DNA from: Agroathelia rolfsii
Lineage: Eukaryota; Basidiomycota; Agaricomycetes; Amylocorticiales; Amylocorticiaceae
Direction of reading: 5' to 3'
Assembly: GCA_018343915.1 (NCBI GenBank)
Contig: JABRWF010000005.1
Coordinates: 1,585,001 to 1,649,000, forward strand
DNA: 64,000 nt
The notes below the pieces were generated by a model, which saw only the letters and a program-made list of their open reading frames with translations, was not told where the DNA came from and did not search any database. Shown in pieces: positions 37,701-49,387 of this stretch. Numbering within the stretch: the first letter of the stretch is position 1; every line of letters begins with the position of its first letter. Both the position numbers and the translations under genes were made by a program.

Positions 37701-40358
37701 GGCCAGAACAAAGACCTAGCCGAATGCATGCAGGCTCTTCCGGAACGTGAGTGAGGTCCAACCGCGCTTGCGGTCACTCGCATTGCTTCCCACCTTCCCG
37801 TCCCTTGCCTCAGGGGGGAAACGAGAAGAGACATCATCGCCGTAGGAGAAAAGATTATGCGAGGCGGCGGTACCGAGCGGAACTCGTCACGGAAGGGAAG
37901 AGTGTGAAGAAAAAGAAAAAAAAATGCACACATACAAGGCAGTCGTTTTGACCCGACCCGGGCACTGGCTGAACATGTCGCGTAACGAGGGACAGGAACC
38001 TGAGGGGCCCCACAGGTGACAGGCACCGCAATCTCGCCAAGACTAAAACGCGGGCACGAATAGGAATGTGAGCCGACTTAGCCGAATCGCCGGGGCGGTG
38101 GCGGGATGAAGCGAGCGGACCGAGCGGACCGGGTCTGGAAGTCGTGTGCGCGTAAGGAAACAGTGAAACGCGAAGCGGAAGCATGGCATACTCAACAACG
38201 GCGATTGGATGGCCGCGACGCGACGATGCGGGGCGGAAGTGTGGGGTTGAATTGAAGAAGGGAGCGGATATTTCGGTGCGCAAGCGCCGGGTCTAATAAT
38301 GCCTGTGCGTCGTGGATGAGTTTGAGGTCTGGCTATGGTCCGGAGTGGGTGTGAAGCGCTTGAAGCGACGCGACATCGGCGGTGTCGGAGCGTTTCAGGC
38401 AGGTCTTGAGGGCGACGATGATGAACAAGAATGAAGGTAATCGTCTGAAGGAGGAGAAGGGAGGAGGAGGTTCAGGTACGCACCGGAAAAGAGGTTGATA
38501 GCGCGCCACGGAACATACAAGGGCGGGAAATCGATGGTAAGCAAGCTGAAAGGCTCTTCACAGAGACGTGAGCGAACGCATATTGTCTCATGCGAGGGCA
38601 GGTGGATAGGCGCCGCATTTTCTGCAGTAATGCGCAGCGGGGGGGAAGGGGTGCCAAAAAGCTCAATTGCTCATCTCCCTCCAGTCCTTTTTATCTGTAT
38701 CTCGTGGAGTGTATTATCATGGATAAATGCGGATTACAGAAACAGCTTTCCCACCTTGTCGCCGAAGATAATGCTGCACACGTGCCAAATTTCCCCGGTC
38801 CGGGGCGGGGAGGGGTTGTGTAAATACCAATGACAGCTGGGGTAGGTGCGGGGGCGTGTTTTACATCATGAGATGAGATAGAGTCGGTTTGTTCAAATCT
38901 TCTATTTGAGAGCGTATCATCCCTGGTTCCTGTTTCTACATCATGTCGGATGTTTTGCTTATGATACGGTAGCGATTGGACCCTGGGTTTGCCAAAGTCC
39001 GTAGCTGCTGCGGTATATGCGGTTTTCTTGAGGAGGGGGAAGGGAGTCCCACGAAAGGACTTTCCTAGGCGCAGTCACTATACCTACTTCATCATGAAAA
39101 CGCGTGTTGCATACGTGACCTATCCCCGGAAAGAGACTACTTCAGCAATTCTGAAGAGTCTCAACATGGTCCGACAGAGTACGCACCTCTAGGCATTGCG
39201 ATTTTGTTAGCTAACAAAACATGTGTCACGCCTGTTGACATATTCAACCAATCACCTATTAACCATCCGACTCTTCAGGTACCGTGCTCAACTGACTCAT
39301 TCGAAGAGGCGTCTAGTGAACATCATGTGGTGCCGGCGGGTAGTTTTAGTCTGCTTCTTCCTAGGTCCCATGACACTACCGCCGGATCCGTATCGAGTTT
39401 CACAGAGAAAGACAGGTGAAAAAGTGCAAATAAACCAAGATTGAGGTCGGCACGGCTGTATTGCACAGCACGTGTGATGTAGGAGTGACGACATGCAGGT
39501 CCGGGCCATTCATGATAGATTGTAAAGGACGAGTGTTTGCAAGAATAATAAATCTATAATGGGCTTTGTATCACAGCAGTAGTCAGGCCGAAGATTAGTA
39601 TTACAGTAGTTTAGTCGTGATATTCGGGTGTTTCCGGGGTGTTTTTTTTTCTTCTTCTTTTGAATAAAATCGGGGTCTAGGAAGTACACTTTGTACAGAC
39701 CGGACGTCGTTGAGCGTAGGGATTAGGTCGATGGATAACTGTATCAAGACACAATACCGAGCAAGGCGTTTGTTTCAATCAGAAACGAGTCGTACTACAT
39801 CTACCGACCTCTTGCTAGACATGTGCTGGACCAGTCACATCCGCCTAAATCATAGATAGTAGTCGTCAAGACACTCGAGCAAGCTTCTGTTTACTCCATA
39901 CAAGGAAGTTACAATCAGGATAAAATCTTTCGTGCTAAGTCCTTGGCCGAGTGCTATGGCGGAAGTGCTCAACATATCAAATGAGAATGATGTCGTTGAT
40001 CGGGTTCATATGAAAACAAGCGTAAAGTTTATGAATTGTAACGGAGCAATGGAGCACGAGAGTCTTTGGACCAGGTATCATAAGTGGACCAGACGAATAT
40101 GTTGAGCTGTATCCAGGTCTTATCCTTTCACACTGATACAGCAGAAGAAAACAGACTGATAATTGTTAAACGAAGACAAAGGACAAAGGACCTATTAGGT
40201 CAAATTAGGTGTTGTGCTGTGGCGGTGGCGGGCTGCCACCGCCTACGCAAGTCAGTCCCATAAAACACTCATATCTTGTTCACCCATCCTAGGAGCAGCA
40301 CGACATCATCAGTCTCTGCTGCATAGATCGTTTAGTTGCTCCAGTTTTTACTCCTGTC
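34755..40358. other. 5.6-kb region without a recognisable gene
   Basis: This separates the sugar transporter start (reading left) from the ubiquitin protease start (reading right), so both promoters lie in it. Frames up to 217 codons exist (38026-37373, minus) but are Pro/Arg/Ser/Cys-rich or homopolymeric and look like chance frames. Base composition changes along it: AT-rich at 35.4-36.3 kb, clearly GC-rich at about 37.95-38.3 kb, AT-richer again after 39 kb. G/C-rich words such as GCGGGG and GGGGCGGGG recur near 34805, 38085, 38230, 38640, 38805 and 38848. These resemble the SYGGRG sites bound by the glucose repressor CreA/Mig1, but short GC-rich words arise easily by chance. Confidence 0.5.
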
Positions 40359-43300
40359 ATGCCATCACTGCCATCGCCAGCGCACTCGCCTTCTCCACGT
40401 CCTGCACAAGACGACGATGATGCAAGCACTTCGCGTAAACGAGCCCGTACGCAATCCTTGCAGAGCGACAATGGCAACAGCAACAATGATAATACCAGCA
40501 AACCCACCGCTTCACATTCATTGTCAGCAGCATTTTCTCGGGCCAGATCATGTGCGAATAGATGAAAAAATCGCTCACATGCACCCTTTTTTTGTCTTTT
40601 GACAGAATGGCTCAGCAAAATCACCTACCATCGCAGCCGTCTTCCTCTCCGTTACAGTCTGTATCACACCCAGCATCCTCCTCAGATGTTGCCTCGCCAG
40701 GTTCTATGGACAGCATTGACGCTTACATGGCCGATCAAGGCGAGTCTCAAATCAACGACATGCCCTTACCTGTTCCGCCGCCCATTGCTACGAGACCGAA
40801 GGAGCCAACGTATAAGAATGTCTCACGCGACGAAAAGCTTGCCAGCATTGACTCTGCACGCACGAACCACCCCCTACGCGTAGGAGAGATCTGGTTTATC
40901 GTCTCTTCGCGCTGGATGAAGCGCTTTCGTAAAGCATGCACAGGGCAGGCAGATAAAGATGGTGCTGTAGACGAGGACGATCTTGGCCCTGTGGATAACT
41001 CAGACATCGTCGATGCGCAGGGAGAAATGATACCCAATATCATTGAGGGCGAACAGGCTGAGATGGTGCCGCAAGAAGTCTGGAACAACTTTGTGCTTTG
41101 GTATGTGTACCTTGATCATCCGTTACAATCCATACCTTTTGCTGATTCGATTAAATCCATCGTATCTTCTCATTCCTCAAAACCCTCATTGATTGCCGAT
41201 CTTAGGTACGGCGAGGCCAAGCACCCACTCCCGAGAGAAGTCATCGAGAGGGGCGAAATAAAAGAGCCCACGATCGAACTTTATCCACTGAAAATCAAAG
41301 TGTTTGTCCTTGATGCACCTAATGAGACCCCGAATGTCCACATTCTGCGTTCCGTCGTGTATGCATCTGAGACCGACACTCTTGAACGATTGCGCCACCG
41401 ACTCCTCGATGCGGTTACGCATCCACCCCAACGCGAGCAGCGCGTGTGGAAGGCTCGCTCGCCGGAACTGCTTGATCTCCGCTCAGAGAGATGCCCACTA
41501 CAACATTTATCAGGGCTGGGAGCTTATCCCGTCACGGTCGAGTATCTGGGCTCCCGTCTGCCGCCACTCGCCACCGGGGACGAGCGCACGACATTGCAAG
41601 AATTTTATATCACCTCCAAAGACGTTTTCGTCGTTGAAACACAAACCATAGATGGCAAATGGCCACTCGATGCTGATGCTGCGATAGAGGCGTTCAATTC
41701 CTCTTTGGATTCGCACGACTATTTCCCAGGCTCTAGAAACTTGATTAGCACTGGAGACGTGCCCCCACCGACGCCTCCCAGCGAGCAGCCAATGTTTGGT
41801 GGTACCCAAGACTTTTTCAGCAATCTTCAGACAAGATTGACGGCGCCTGCACAGGCGACGACGGGACTCACCAACCAGTCCTCTTCCACTTCATTGGGAC
41901 CTGCTCCGCCATCGGGTGGAATGTTGCTCAAGCCATCCCCAGTAATCTCATCTAGTGGTTCCATGGCCAGCACGAGTAGGTTTAAGAAAGAAGCGCCTGC
42001 TCCTGGGACGCTTGGTCTCGTCAACTTGTAAGCACATAATCTTTTTACTGCTTACTGTTTTAGTTAAGAAGATTATGCATATATTTAGGGGAAACACATG
42101 CTACATGAATTCCGCACTACAATGTCTCATACATACAAATGAACTTTCCGATTATTTTCTTTGTAGGTTACCTTTCCTTTTGCTCTTGTATGCGCGTGTG
42201 CCTCACTTCTGTTCCATTCCCGTCTCTTTATCGTCAATCCTTTCCATTGCTTCTTTCCCTACGAATTTCCCCCTTTCATAGCCGGCGTATACACGGACGA
42301 GCTCAACCCAGACAATCCTCTGGGTATGAAAGGCGCTATTGCACGCTCTTTCGGTGCACAGATGGACCAGCTCTGGGAGCCACGCTCAGCCTCGTCACAC
42401 AACCCCCGCGATTTCAAGATGCAACTACAGCGTTTTGCACCGCAGTTTAGCGGATATCAGCAACATGATTCGCAAGAGCTCGTTGCGTTCCTTTTAGATG
42501 GTCTGCACGAGGATTTGAACCGGGTGAAGAAGAAGCCATATGTGGAGAAGCCCGACTGGGAGGGAGGCGGAGATCGTGAGTTGGTCGAGCTGGCGCGCAA
42601 GTCATGGGAGGGTTATATGCTGCGTAATGATAGTGTTATTGTGGACTTGTTCCAGGGACAATATCAGAGTACGTTGACCTGTCCCGTATGCGACAAGGTA
42701 AGAGATATCGTCGTCTTAACCACAGGAGAGGGTTATCTGATTTTTTTTTCCTTTGTCCTTTTTCCTTTTTCCTTTCTTTACTTATTCATCATCGACCTCA
42801 TGGCACTGTATAGGTGTCCATCACATTTGATCCATTCATGTACTTGACTCTGCCGTTGCCGATCCATAAGTCATGGAGACACAAGGTCTATTATGTTCCT
42901 TGGGATCTCAGCAAACCGCATCAAGAAGTCGCCGTGGAGTTGAACGGTAATGCTTCATTTAAGGAGCTCCGTCAACTCTTGGGACGCTGGTTCAACCAGA
43001 ATCCGGACAATGTACGCGCGTCTTTTTTTCTTCACGAGAGGATATCTTTTAACAATTTTGAATTCGTGTGCTATATTTCTCCAATTATCGTACGCCTCAG
43101 CTCCTCACGCTCGAGTACTTCAGTAGCCGGTTCTACAAAAACTTAGACGACACTGTACTCTGCTCTGAGATGGCGGAAAGCGACGTGATTATATGCTTCG
43201 AGCTCCCCTGCCACGCGCAACAAAGCAGGACATATAAAAAATCCGATTCAGACCCGTTCATTTTACCTCTCTTCCTCCTCCAAGCACCTCCCGCTCTGGG

Positions 43301-45305
43301 GGCCACTAGCAGCACGATGTCGACAACATCGCGTTACTATGGCTCAGGCTCGCAGGGACGGACGCCAACTGCTTTCGGGTACCCCACCGTCGTCGTCATC
43401 ACACAGGATCAAGCACACAACGAAGAAGAAATCTACCACGCCGTTGTGGGCCGGCTCGAGCGTTGGACGGACCACGCGCGTGATCTGTATGATTGGGAAG
43501 GATTCGTGAATACCGCAATCCAGCCAGATATGAGCATTCCCATTTCTGCGGCTGATGTGCCTTCCGACCGTTTGACAGAGATCAAGGAGAACGGGGAGGT
43601 AATTACTTTGCCAACGCCGGAGCGGGAGGGCGGACAAGAAGCAGAAGAGGAGGATATCACTGCGGAGAAAGGCATACTGGTGGAAGACGAGCATGATCCT
43701 GACGTGGCTATGCGCGATAGCGATCAGTTCGAACCGACAAAGAAGGGACCTAAGAAGGACGTCTTCACACTCAAGGTTCAGCCTAATTATCCCGAGTTTG
43801 GTGTCGCCAAGGCGCAGCTGCCTGGTGCTGGTCGTCTGGACACGCTCAAGAGCCGGCACGAGGCTGATGACGATGACGATGATGACGAGAATGGCGCCTC
43901 GGGCAAGGTGCTCCTCAGGCGAGACGATGCCTTGGTGTGCATCTTTGATGAGAATATGCGCGATTACTACTTTGGTAGTGTCGCCACGCGGTGGGATCAT
44001 GCTCGTTGGGAGAACTGGCCACACTATGAGCATCCAGAGTACAAGGCCCTGCGCGAGGCGGCGGCTAGGCAGCGTACCCGCGGCATCTCGCTGCAAGACT
44101 GTCTCGATGAGTTCACCAAGGAAGAAGAGCTGGGCGAAGACGATTTGTGGTACTGTCCACGCTGCAAGGAGCATCGCAAGGCACGGAAGAAGTTCGATTT
44201 GTGGAAGACGCCTGACGTGCTCGTGGTGCATTTAAAGCGATTCAGCAGTCACCGATCGCTGCGAGACAAGATCGACGCCTTTGTGGATTTCCCCATTCAA
44301 GGTCTTGATCTGAGCGACATTGTGGGCGAGAGGAACGTTGCCAAATCTTTGCTTGCCAAAGGGGAAGACATTGAGCAACTACACTTTGGTAACCTATCCG
44401 AGCCGCTTGTATATGATCTCTTCGCTGTGGACGAGCATATTGGAGGACTAGGAGGCGGACATTATCGTGCATATGCACTGAATCATCGCACCCAACAGTG
44501 GTACCACTTCGATGATTCATTTGTGACACCAGCCAAGGCCGAGGAGGCAGTGGTCAGTAGTGATTTACTATTATTTTGCATCTACGAATCTGAGCTCACT
44601 TTTGTGTAGAATGCGAATGCCTACCTACTCTTTTACAGACGCCGTACGGACAATCCCCTTGGTGGCAAGAGTCATGATATGGTACAGGAGGTCCGAAATA
44701 AACCTACTGCTGTGCCTGTACCTTTAGCGGAGCAAGTGCCGACAGCAGTTGGACAACTGCCTACACCACCAGATGAAATCGATGATCATCTACGCCGCTC
44801 ACCCGCACCATCCCCTCATGAAATCATGCTTGACTCAGGGCCGCTTGCGTCTGACGATATCTTCCACGATAACGATCCCCCAGCCTACTCCATCGAAGAT
44901 CTGCATATGCGAGGTGCAATCCCTATGCCCGGCTCACTCATGTCAATGCCGACAGACGGCTATTGGACCGGACCATCGGCCGAGGGCGCACCTGGCTTGG
45001 GGCGGCTGACGGACATGCGCGATATGATACTGCGTGATAGACGATTGGATTCGCCTGCGTCATCGACGGATGCACTGCCGGACCTGGACGATGTCGACGA
45101 CGATGCGACGTTTCCTAGTACCTATCCCGATCGTCAGAGCGGCACGAGCTCATCCCAGGCCTGGACGCCTGAGGCACGCGCGTCGCCTACACGTTCGACC
45201 TCGTCCGCACGCAGTCTATTTACGGATATGAATGTCGATACGAGCATGTCTGAGGCGGCACAGACACCGTTTTCGGATGGTGAGGCGCCAGTGCAAGAAG
45301 GCTGA
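40359..45305 (+). CDS. UBP12: Ubiquitin carboxyl-terminal hydrolase, USP4/USP15/Ubp12 type
   Basis: Cysteine protease that removes ubiquitin from proteins. Eight exons (40359-40522, 40606-41100, 41206-42027, 42089-42162, 42282-42697, 42814-43011, 43101-44552, 44610-45305) total 4317 bp, or 1438 residues. The N-terminus is disordered with a basic KRAR patch. A DUSP domain follows ([20 protein letters not shown]), then a ubiquitin-like segment. The catalytic Cys box is [40 protein letters not shown] follows. An acidic insertion with an Asp run interrupts the catalytic domain, and the His box is [10 protein letters not shown] with WYHFDDS. A zinc-binding pair (CPVCDK and CPRCKEH) is present. The Ser/Pro-rich tail is long. 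DUSP plus a split catalytic domain is the Ubp12/USP15 layout. Total length supports the start at 40359 through a phase-2 intron at 40523. Confidence 0.93.
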
Positions 45306-45686
45306 TAATAGCGGCAAGTTATCAGAAGAGTCATTTTGAGGATTTTTTTTCTCTGTCCTTTTGTCATTTTTTAATAATGCATGCATATTGTATCGTATAG
45401 CCTTTTAAAAACTTTCGTTCCCTTGCTTGTCATTGTTTCAGGCCTAATAGGGGGATTTGTCAGAGGGGGAGATGTTGCGTTGGCAATTTGCTTAGGAGAC
45501 GGGAAGTGGTGGCTGTGTGTGGCTGCAGTGGCTAAACTTTGCTGCTGAAACAGGCCATCTCTCTGTTTGATCTCTCATCGTGTCCTTGCCTTTCTACTTG
45601 CATTGCCTAATCCAATAAAAATCAAGAAAAAAAGGGATCTGGGTTTTTCAATCTCTTCTGGTCTCGTGTGATCCTTTCAATACAGA
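45306..45686. other. Intergenic: protease 3' flank and kinase promoter
   Basis: No coding signal. T-rich stretches follow the protease stop, and a pyrimidine-rich stretch precedes the kinase start codon. Confidence 0.5.
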
Positions 45687-47875
45687 ATGCCTCCAAACAC
45701 ATCTGAGGCAGCCTTTGATGTCATTCCGTTTTCTGTACGTGCTGCTCAGCTACTCAGTCGACGTTGATGAGCAAGAAAGCATTTATATATGCGCAGGATA
45801 TCGAAGGAGATTGGAAGAAATTAGGTTCTGGCTCGTTTGGAAATGTCTACAAGGGTTCGTTGCTTCTCTATTTTTCCCATCCCCCCTTTGTAGATTCTGA
45901 CACGATGGATTTTCATCTATGTTATACAATCCTATTTTGTTCAGGATCATACTTGGGAATCGAGGTGGCCATCAAGGAAGTCCTACCCTCGAACGACTAC
46001 GATGTCGCGAAATATTTTGAACGGGAGTGGCGATTGATGAAGTGCGTTGCCAGTTGCATCCTGTCAATCATTTTGATTTGCGGAAGTTAATATGATCTCT
46101 TTTTGTTTAGAGAAGCTCGTCATCCCAACGTTGTTCTGTATCTTGGACTTTCGCGTGCACCACCGCCAGATAATAGAATATTCATCATTTCTGAATTCAT
46201 TTCTAATGGTAAGAAAGTATCTACTATGTGTAAGGTTATTGACTAGAATGTATAATGGGCAGGTAATCTTCGACAGTATATTTATGATAGATCCAAGCCT
46301 TTCCCATGGAAACTCAGAATGTCCTTCGCCACCGATATTACTCGTGCACTGGCCTACCTCCACGCACGCAAGTGCATTCACCGCGATCTCAAGGGCGAAA
46401 ATCTCCTAGTCACAGAGAACGGCCGTCTGAAGATCACAGACTTTGGTTTCGCACGCATCGCAGCCCGCAACGCAGAAGAGTCCAAACGGCTCACTTTTTG
46501 CGGTACAGATTCGTACATGTCTCCCGAGATCCTGATCGGTAATGAATTTGATCTACCTACGGATATATTTTCTCTCGGTGTTATATTCTGCGAGATCGCG
46601 GCGCGGCGCTTGGCCGATGACAATCACTTCAAGCGGAACGCACCATTTTGGAATATGGATGAGGAGGAGGTGCGCAGTTCGGCCAGCCCGGGATGCCCAC
46701 CTGCATTTGTTCAGCTGGCCCTGGACTGCGTGAAGATGGATCCGGCAGTACGGCCAACAACGCGAGAAATCCTGACCCGCCTGCACGATATTGAGTCCGA
46801 GGTACTCCTGCGTGCACCGGAAGAGGACTTACACCTGGGCAGCATCAAGCTAATGAGCCAATCGCGCCGCCCTGGTGCGGCACCCCGTATCCCGAGCTTT
46901 GGCATGGGTGTTGCCAAAGATATTGCCAATAAAGAGAACAAGAGCAGCCAAGACCTCGCAAAGGTGTTTGAATCGTCCAGTGATGATGAGACGAGCGACG
47001 ATGAGCTCATTCAGGCCGTCACAAAGCTGTCCACTGTACGGCTCAACAGCACTCTCACACGCGCCACGACAGGTCATAGCGGCGAGAGCACACAGCCGCT
47101 CGTGGGCTCAGACTCAGCACTGTCACTTGATTCGAGCTATTCAGACTACAGCACGACTGTCATCCGTGCTCATACACCTAACGGAAACAATAATGCACAG
47201 CCGCCTCCTTCGCTCTCGTCGGTTCTCACAGTACGTCCGTCGCCCGTGCAGCCGCAGGCGGAGTATTCCTTTGCGTTGCCTGAGCCGCGCGGAACGGCAT
47301 CGATGATGACAATCGATAGCTTCCGCACGGCGTCATCGGGCTTTTCGAGCGCAAAGGCGACCGAAGGTGGCTCGACGATGCGCTCGTTGGGGGCACCGCT
47401 CGTGCACAGATTCACGCTGCTGAAGCCGGGCGGGGCCAAGCGCGCGGCACGATCGGCGATTGATAAGGGGGAACTCGAAGCGCCGTCCATTGGTGGTGGA
47501 TGGAATCCACTCGAGTATTTCCTTACTAGTGGATTGCTAGTAGCTAAGTGTGATGTATGTACGAAGAGACTAGGGTGGAAACCGATTTTAGAGTGTGATG
47601 ATTGTGGGCTGAAGTGAGTTGGCCCGATTGGTGGTCATCGTGGTACTTGGAATACTGATTTTTTTTATGCGATAGGGCACATGTACGATGCGGAGAAGTG
47701 GCACCCAAGTTAGTTATTCTATTCTTTGCATCATGGCATTGAGTTCTGATGTGTTATAATTTCCATCTTGTTTTACAGGGATTGCGGTCTTCGACCCACG
47801 CGTCCGAGGGCGCACGAGCACGGCCCCCAGACCCCTCCTCAAGCGAAGGCGAAAGTAGGTGGCAAAGCTATTTAG
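45687..47875 (+). CDS. Protein kinase (TKL-like) with C-terminal C1-type zinc finger
   Basis: Seven exons (45687-45734, 45797-45854, 45945-46041, 46111-46208, 46263-47613, 47676-47708, 47779-47875) total 1782 bp, or 593 residues. The kinase domain starts almost at the N-terminus: glycine loop GSGSFGNVYKG, catalytic Lys in VAIKEVL, HRDLKGEN, DFGFAR, and SPE in SYMSPEIL, so it should be active. A Ser/Thr-rich linker of about 200 residues with an acidic SSSDDETSDDE patch follows. The C-terminus holds Cys and His spaced as in a C1 domain (C-x2-C, C-x2-C-x4-H-x2-C-x7-C, in CDVC, CDDCGLKAHVRC and the final DC). C1 domains bind diacylglycerol or proteins; which applies here is unknown. No named ortholog is claimed. 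Confidence 0.9.
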
Positions 47876-48122
47876 CTGGGAAGCTTTCTTGTTTTACGAG
47901 CATAACGAGATTAATTCACGATGGACTGATGAATGACGGTGTTTGTGATGCCATGAACGATGAACTATTCATTCTATATTCCTTATTTTTCTCATCTTGA
48001 CATTCTTGCCAATGGGCCGTGACTCAACAATTATTAATATTATATATGTTCAATAATTTATTTTCAACGCCAAACGCTCGCAAGAGCCAATGCACTGCAG
48101 GCAACAGCAACAGATAAAAAAA

Positions 48123-49193
48123 TCATGATTTGGTGGTTTTCTTGCCTTTGCAGTAGCCCTTGTGGAACGACCAGGCGGCTACTTGATGCTCTTTCGAGCA
48201 GTAATGAGCCTCTTTACATGCCGAGCATTTCTTACTCTCCTTTGCGGGCGCGCCGCAGTGACCACACCAAGGCTCGGCTGTCCTGTCTTCCCACCGCGCC
48301 TTGACCCTCTCCGCAATCTCGCGAAGCCATTCATCGTCATTGCGCGGGCCGATTCTGCCGGACATCCTCGCCGCAGCGGTGTCGCAGCCACGTGCGACGC
48401 GCTCAACGCGATCGTAAAAGTGATCGAGCGACTCGAGTGTAAACAGGCTGTGCCCGCCATTGCCACGACCGAGCTCGCCGAATTGCATCGAGGATAGATC
48501 GAGTACGGCGCGGACGCCGCCATCTCCGCCATCTTCGGGAGCGCCATACGCCGAGACAGCATGCTCGAGAATAGCAGCCTCACCAGAGAGGTACATTGTA
48601 CCATCCGGCTGTACACAGCTGACGATGCACACGCGTGGCTCCTGTAATTCGAACTCGATGATGACGCGATTGCTGACCACCGTGAGGTAGTCGTCGCCTG
48701 CCGCGGTACGCACACGAAGCGGTGTGGTTGTGGGGTAGAGATCAAAGAAGTGCTGCAGGAGCGTCACGGCTTGGTAGCACGCATCATGTGCACGGGCTTG
48801 CCAGAAGAGCGTCTCGCACTGTTTGTCGGTTAGGGCGTGTACGAGTGGTGAGAGCGTGGGGTCGCCCTCGGGAACCATCGTGCTGGGTAGGTCGCGTTCG
48901 TCGTCGTCTTCATCGTCAGACTCAGAGTCGTCATCACCCTGCACTTCCTTAATTGTAGCAGTGTTTTCGCTGGTGTCCTTTTTTCTGTCAAAGACAAGGC
49001 CCGTCCTGAATCTGTCTTGGATGTTGTTCTTCACAGCATCCAGTGGTGGGCAAATGATGGATTGGAAGTCACTGTTGATGGTCACTTCGCGTAGCTTGGT
49101 GTGTCTGAAGCGAGGATCAGTCGTCCCTCGCTCGTAGTTGAGAAGCAGGGCGATATCATAGAGATCGAGAGGGGTATTTGCAGCGTCAGACAT
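48123..49193 (-). CDS. MYND zinc-finger protein
   Basis: Intronless, 356 residues. The N-terminus (MSDAANTPLDLYDIALLLNY) and middle are not a family I can name; an acidic run DDDSESDDEDDDE lies at about 87-99. The C-terminal MYND finger (about 312-352) has all metal ligands in order: CGHC, CSAC, HYC and the closing HKGYC. MYND fingers usually bind proline-rich peptides in partners. No SET domain is present, so it is not a SMYD methyltransferase. It is head to head with SEC1 across 194 bp. Confidence 0.88.
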   Translation of the reverse strand: MSDAANTPLDLYDIALLLNYERGTTDPRFRHTKLREVTINSDFQSIICPPLDAVKNNIQDRFRTGLVFDRKKDTSENTATIKEVQGDDDSESDDEDDDERDLPSTMVPEGDPTLSPLVHALTDKQCETLFWQARAHDACYQAVTLLQHFFDLYPTTTPLRVRTAAGDDYLTVVSNRVIIEFELQEPRVCIVSCVQPDGTMYLSGEAAILEHAVSAYGAPEDGGDGGVRAVLDLSSMQFGELGRGNGGHSLFTLESLDHFYDRVERVARGCDTAAARMSGRIGPRNDDEWLREIAERVKARWEDRTAEPWCGHCGAPAKESKKCSACKEAHYCSKEHQVAAWSFHKGYCKGKKTTKS

Positions 49194-49387
49194 GACGTTC
49201 GATGATTATCCTAGATGAGTGCAAAGAAATGGTATGGCGGCTGGCGAGATCATGATAATTGATAATGAAGTCATCGAGCAATCGCAGCTAAGACAACAAT
49301 TACCTACATAGTTACTGACTAGCAACTAACATCATTAGTTCGTTATCTTGTAACTACACTTACTACTATTACCACATAATAATCGCC
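49194..49387. promoter_or_regulatory. Shared 194-bp divergent promoter (MYND gene and SEC1)
   Basis: The start codons of two divergent genes are 194 bp apart, so both promoters and 5' leaders must fit in this gap. It is AT-rich near the SEC1 side. I saw no sure TATA box. Confidence 0.6.

Noticed and set aside
37373..38026. 217-codon minus-strand frame in the large gene-free region
   Set aside because: Pro/Arg/Ser/Cys-rich, with homopolymeric Phe runs and no motif. It looks like an accidental frame in GC-rich DNA.
43344..44231. 295-codon minus-strand frame
   Set aside because: It lies wholly antisense to the ubiquitin protease, whose frame has clear family motifs.
48179..48745. 188-codon minus-strand frame within the MYND gene
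   Set aside because: Alternate frame of the MYND gene on the same strand; Ser/Arg-rich shadow without motifs.
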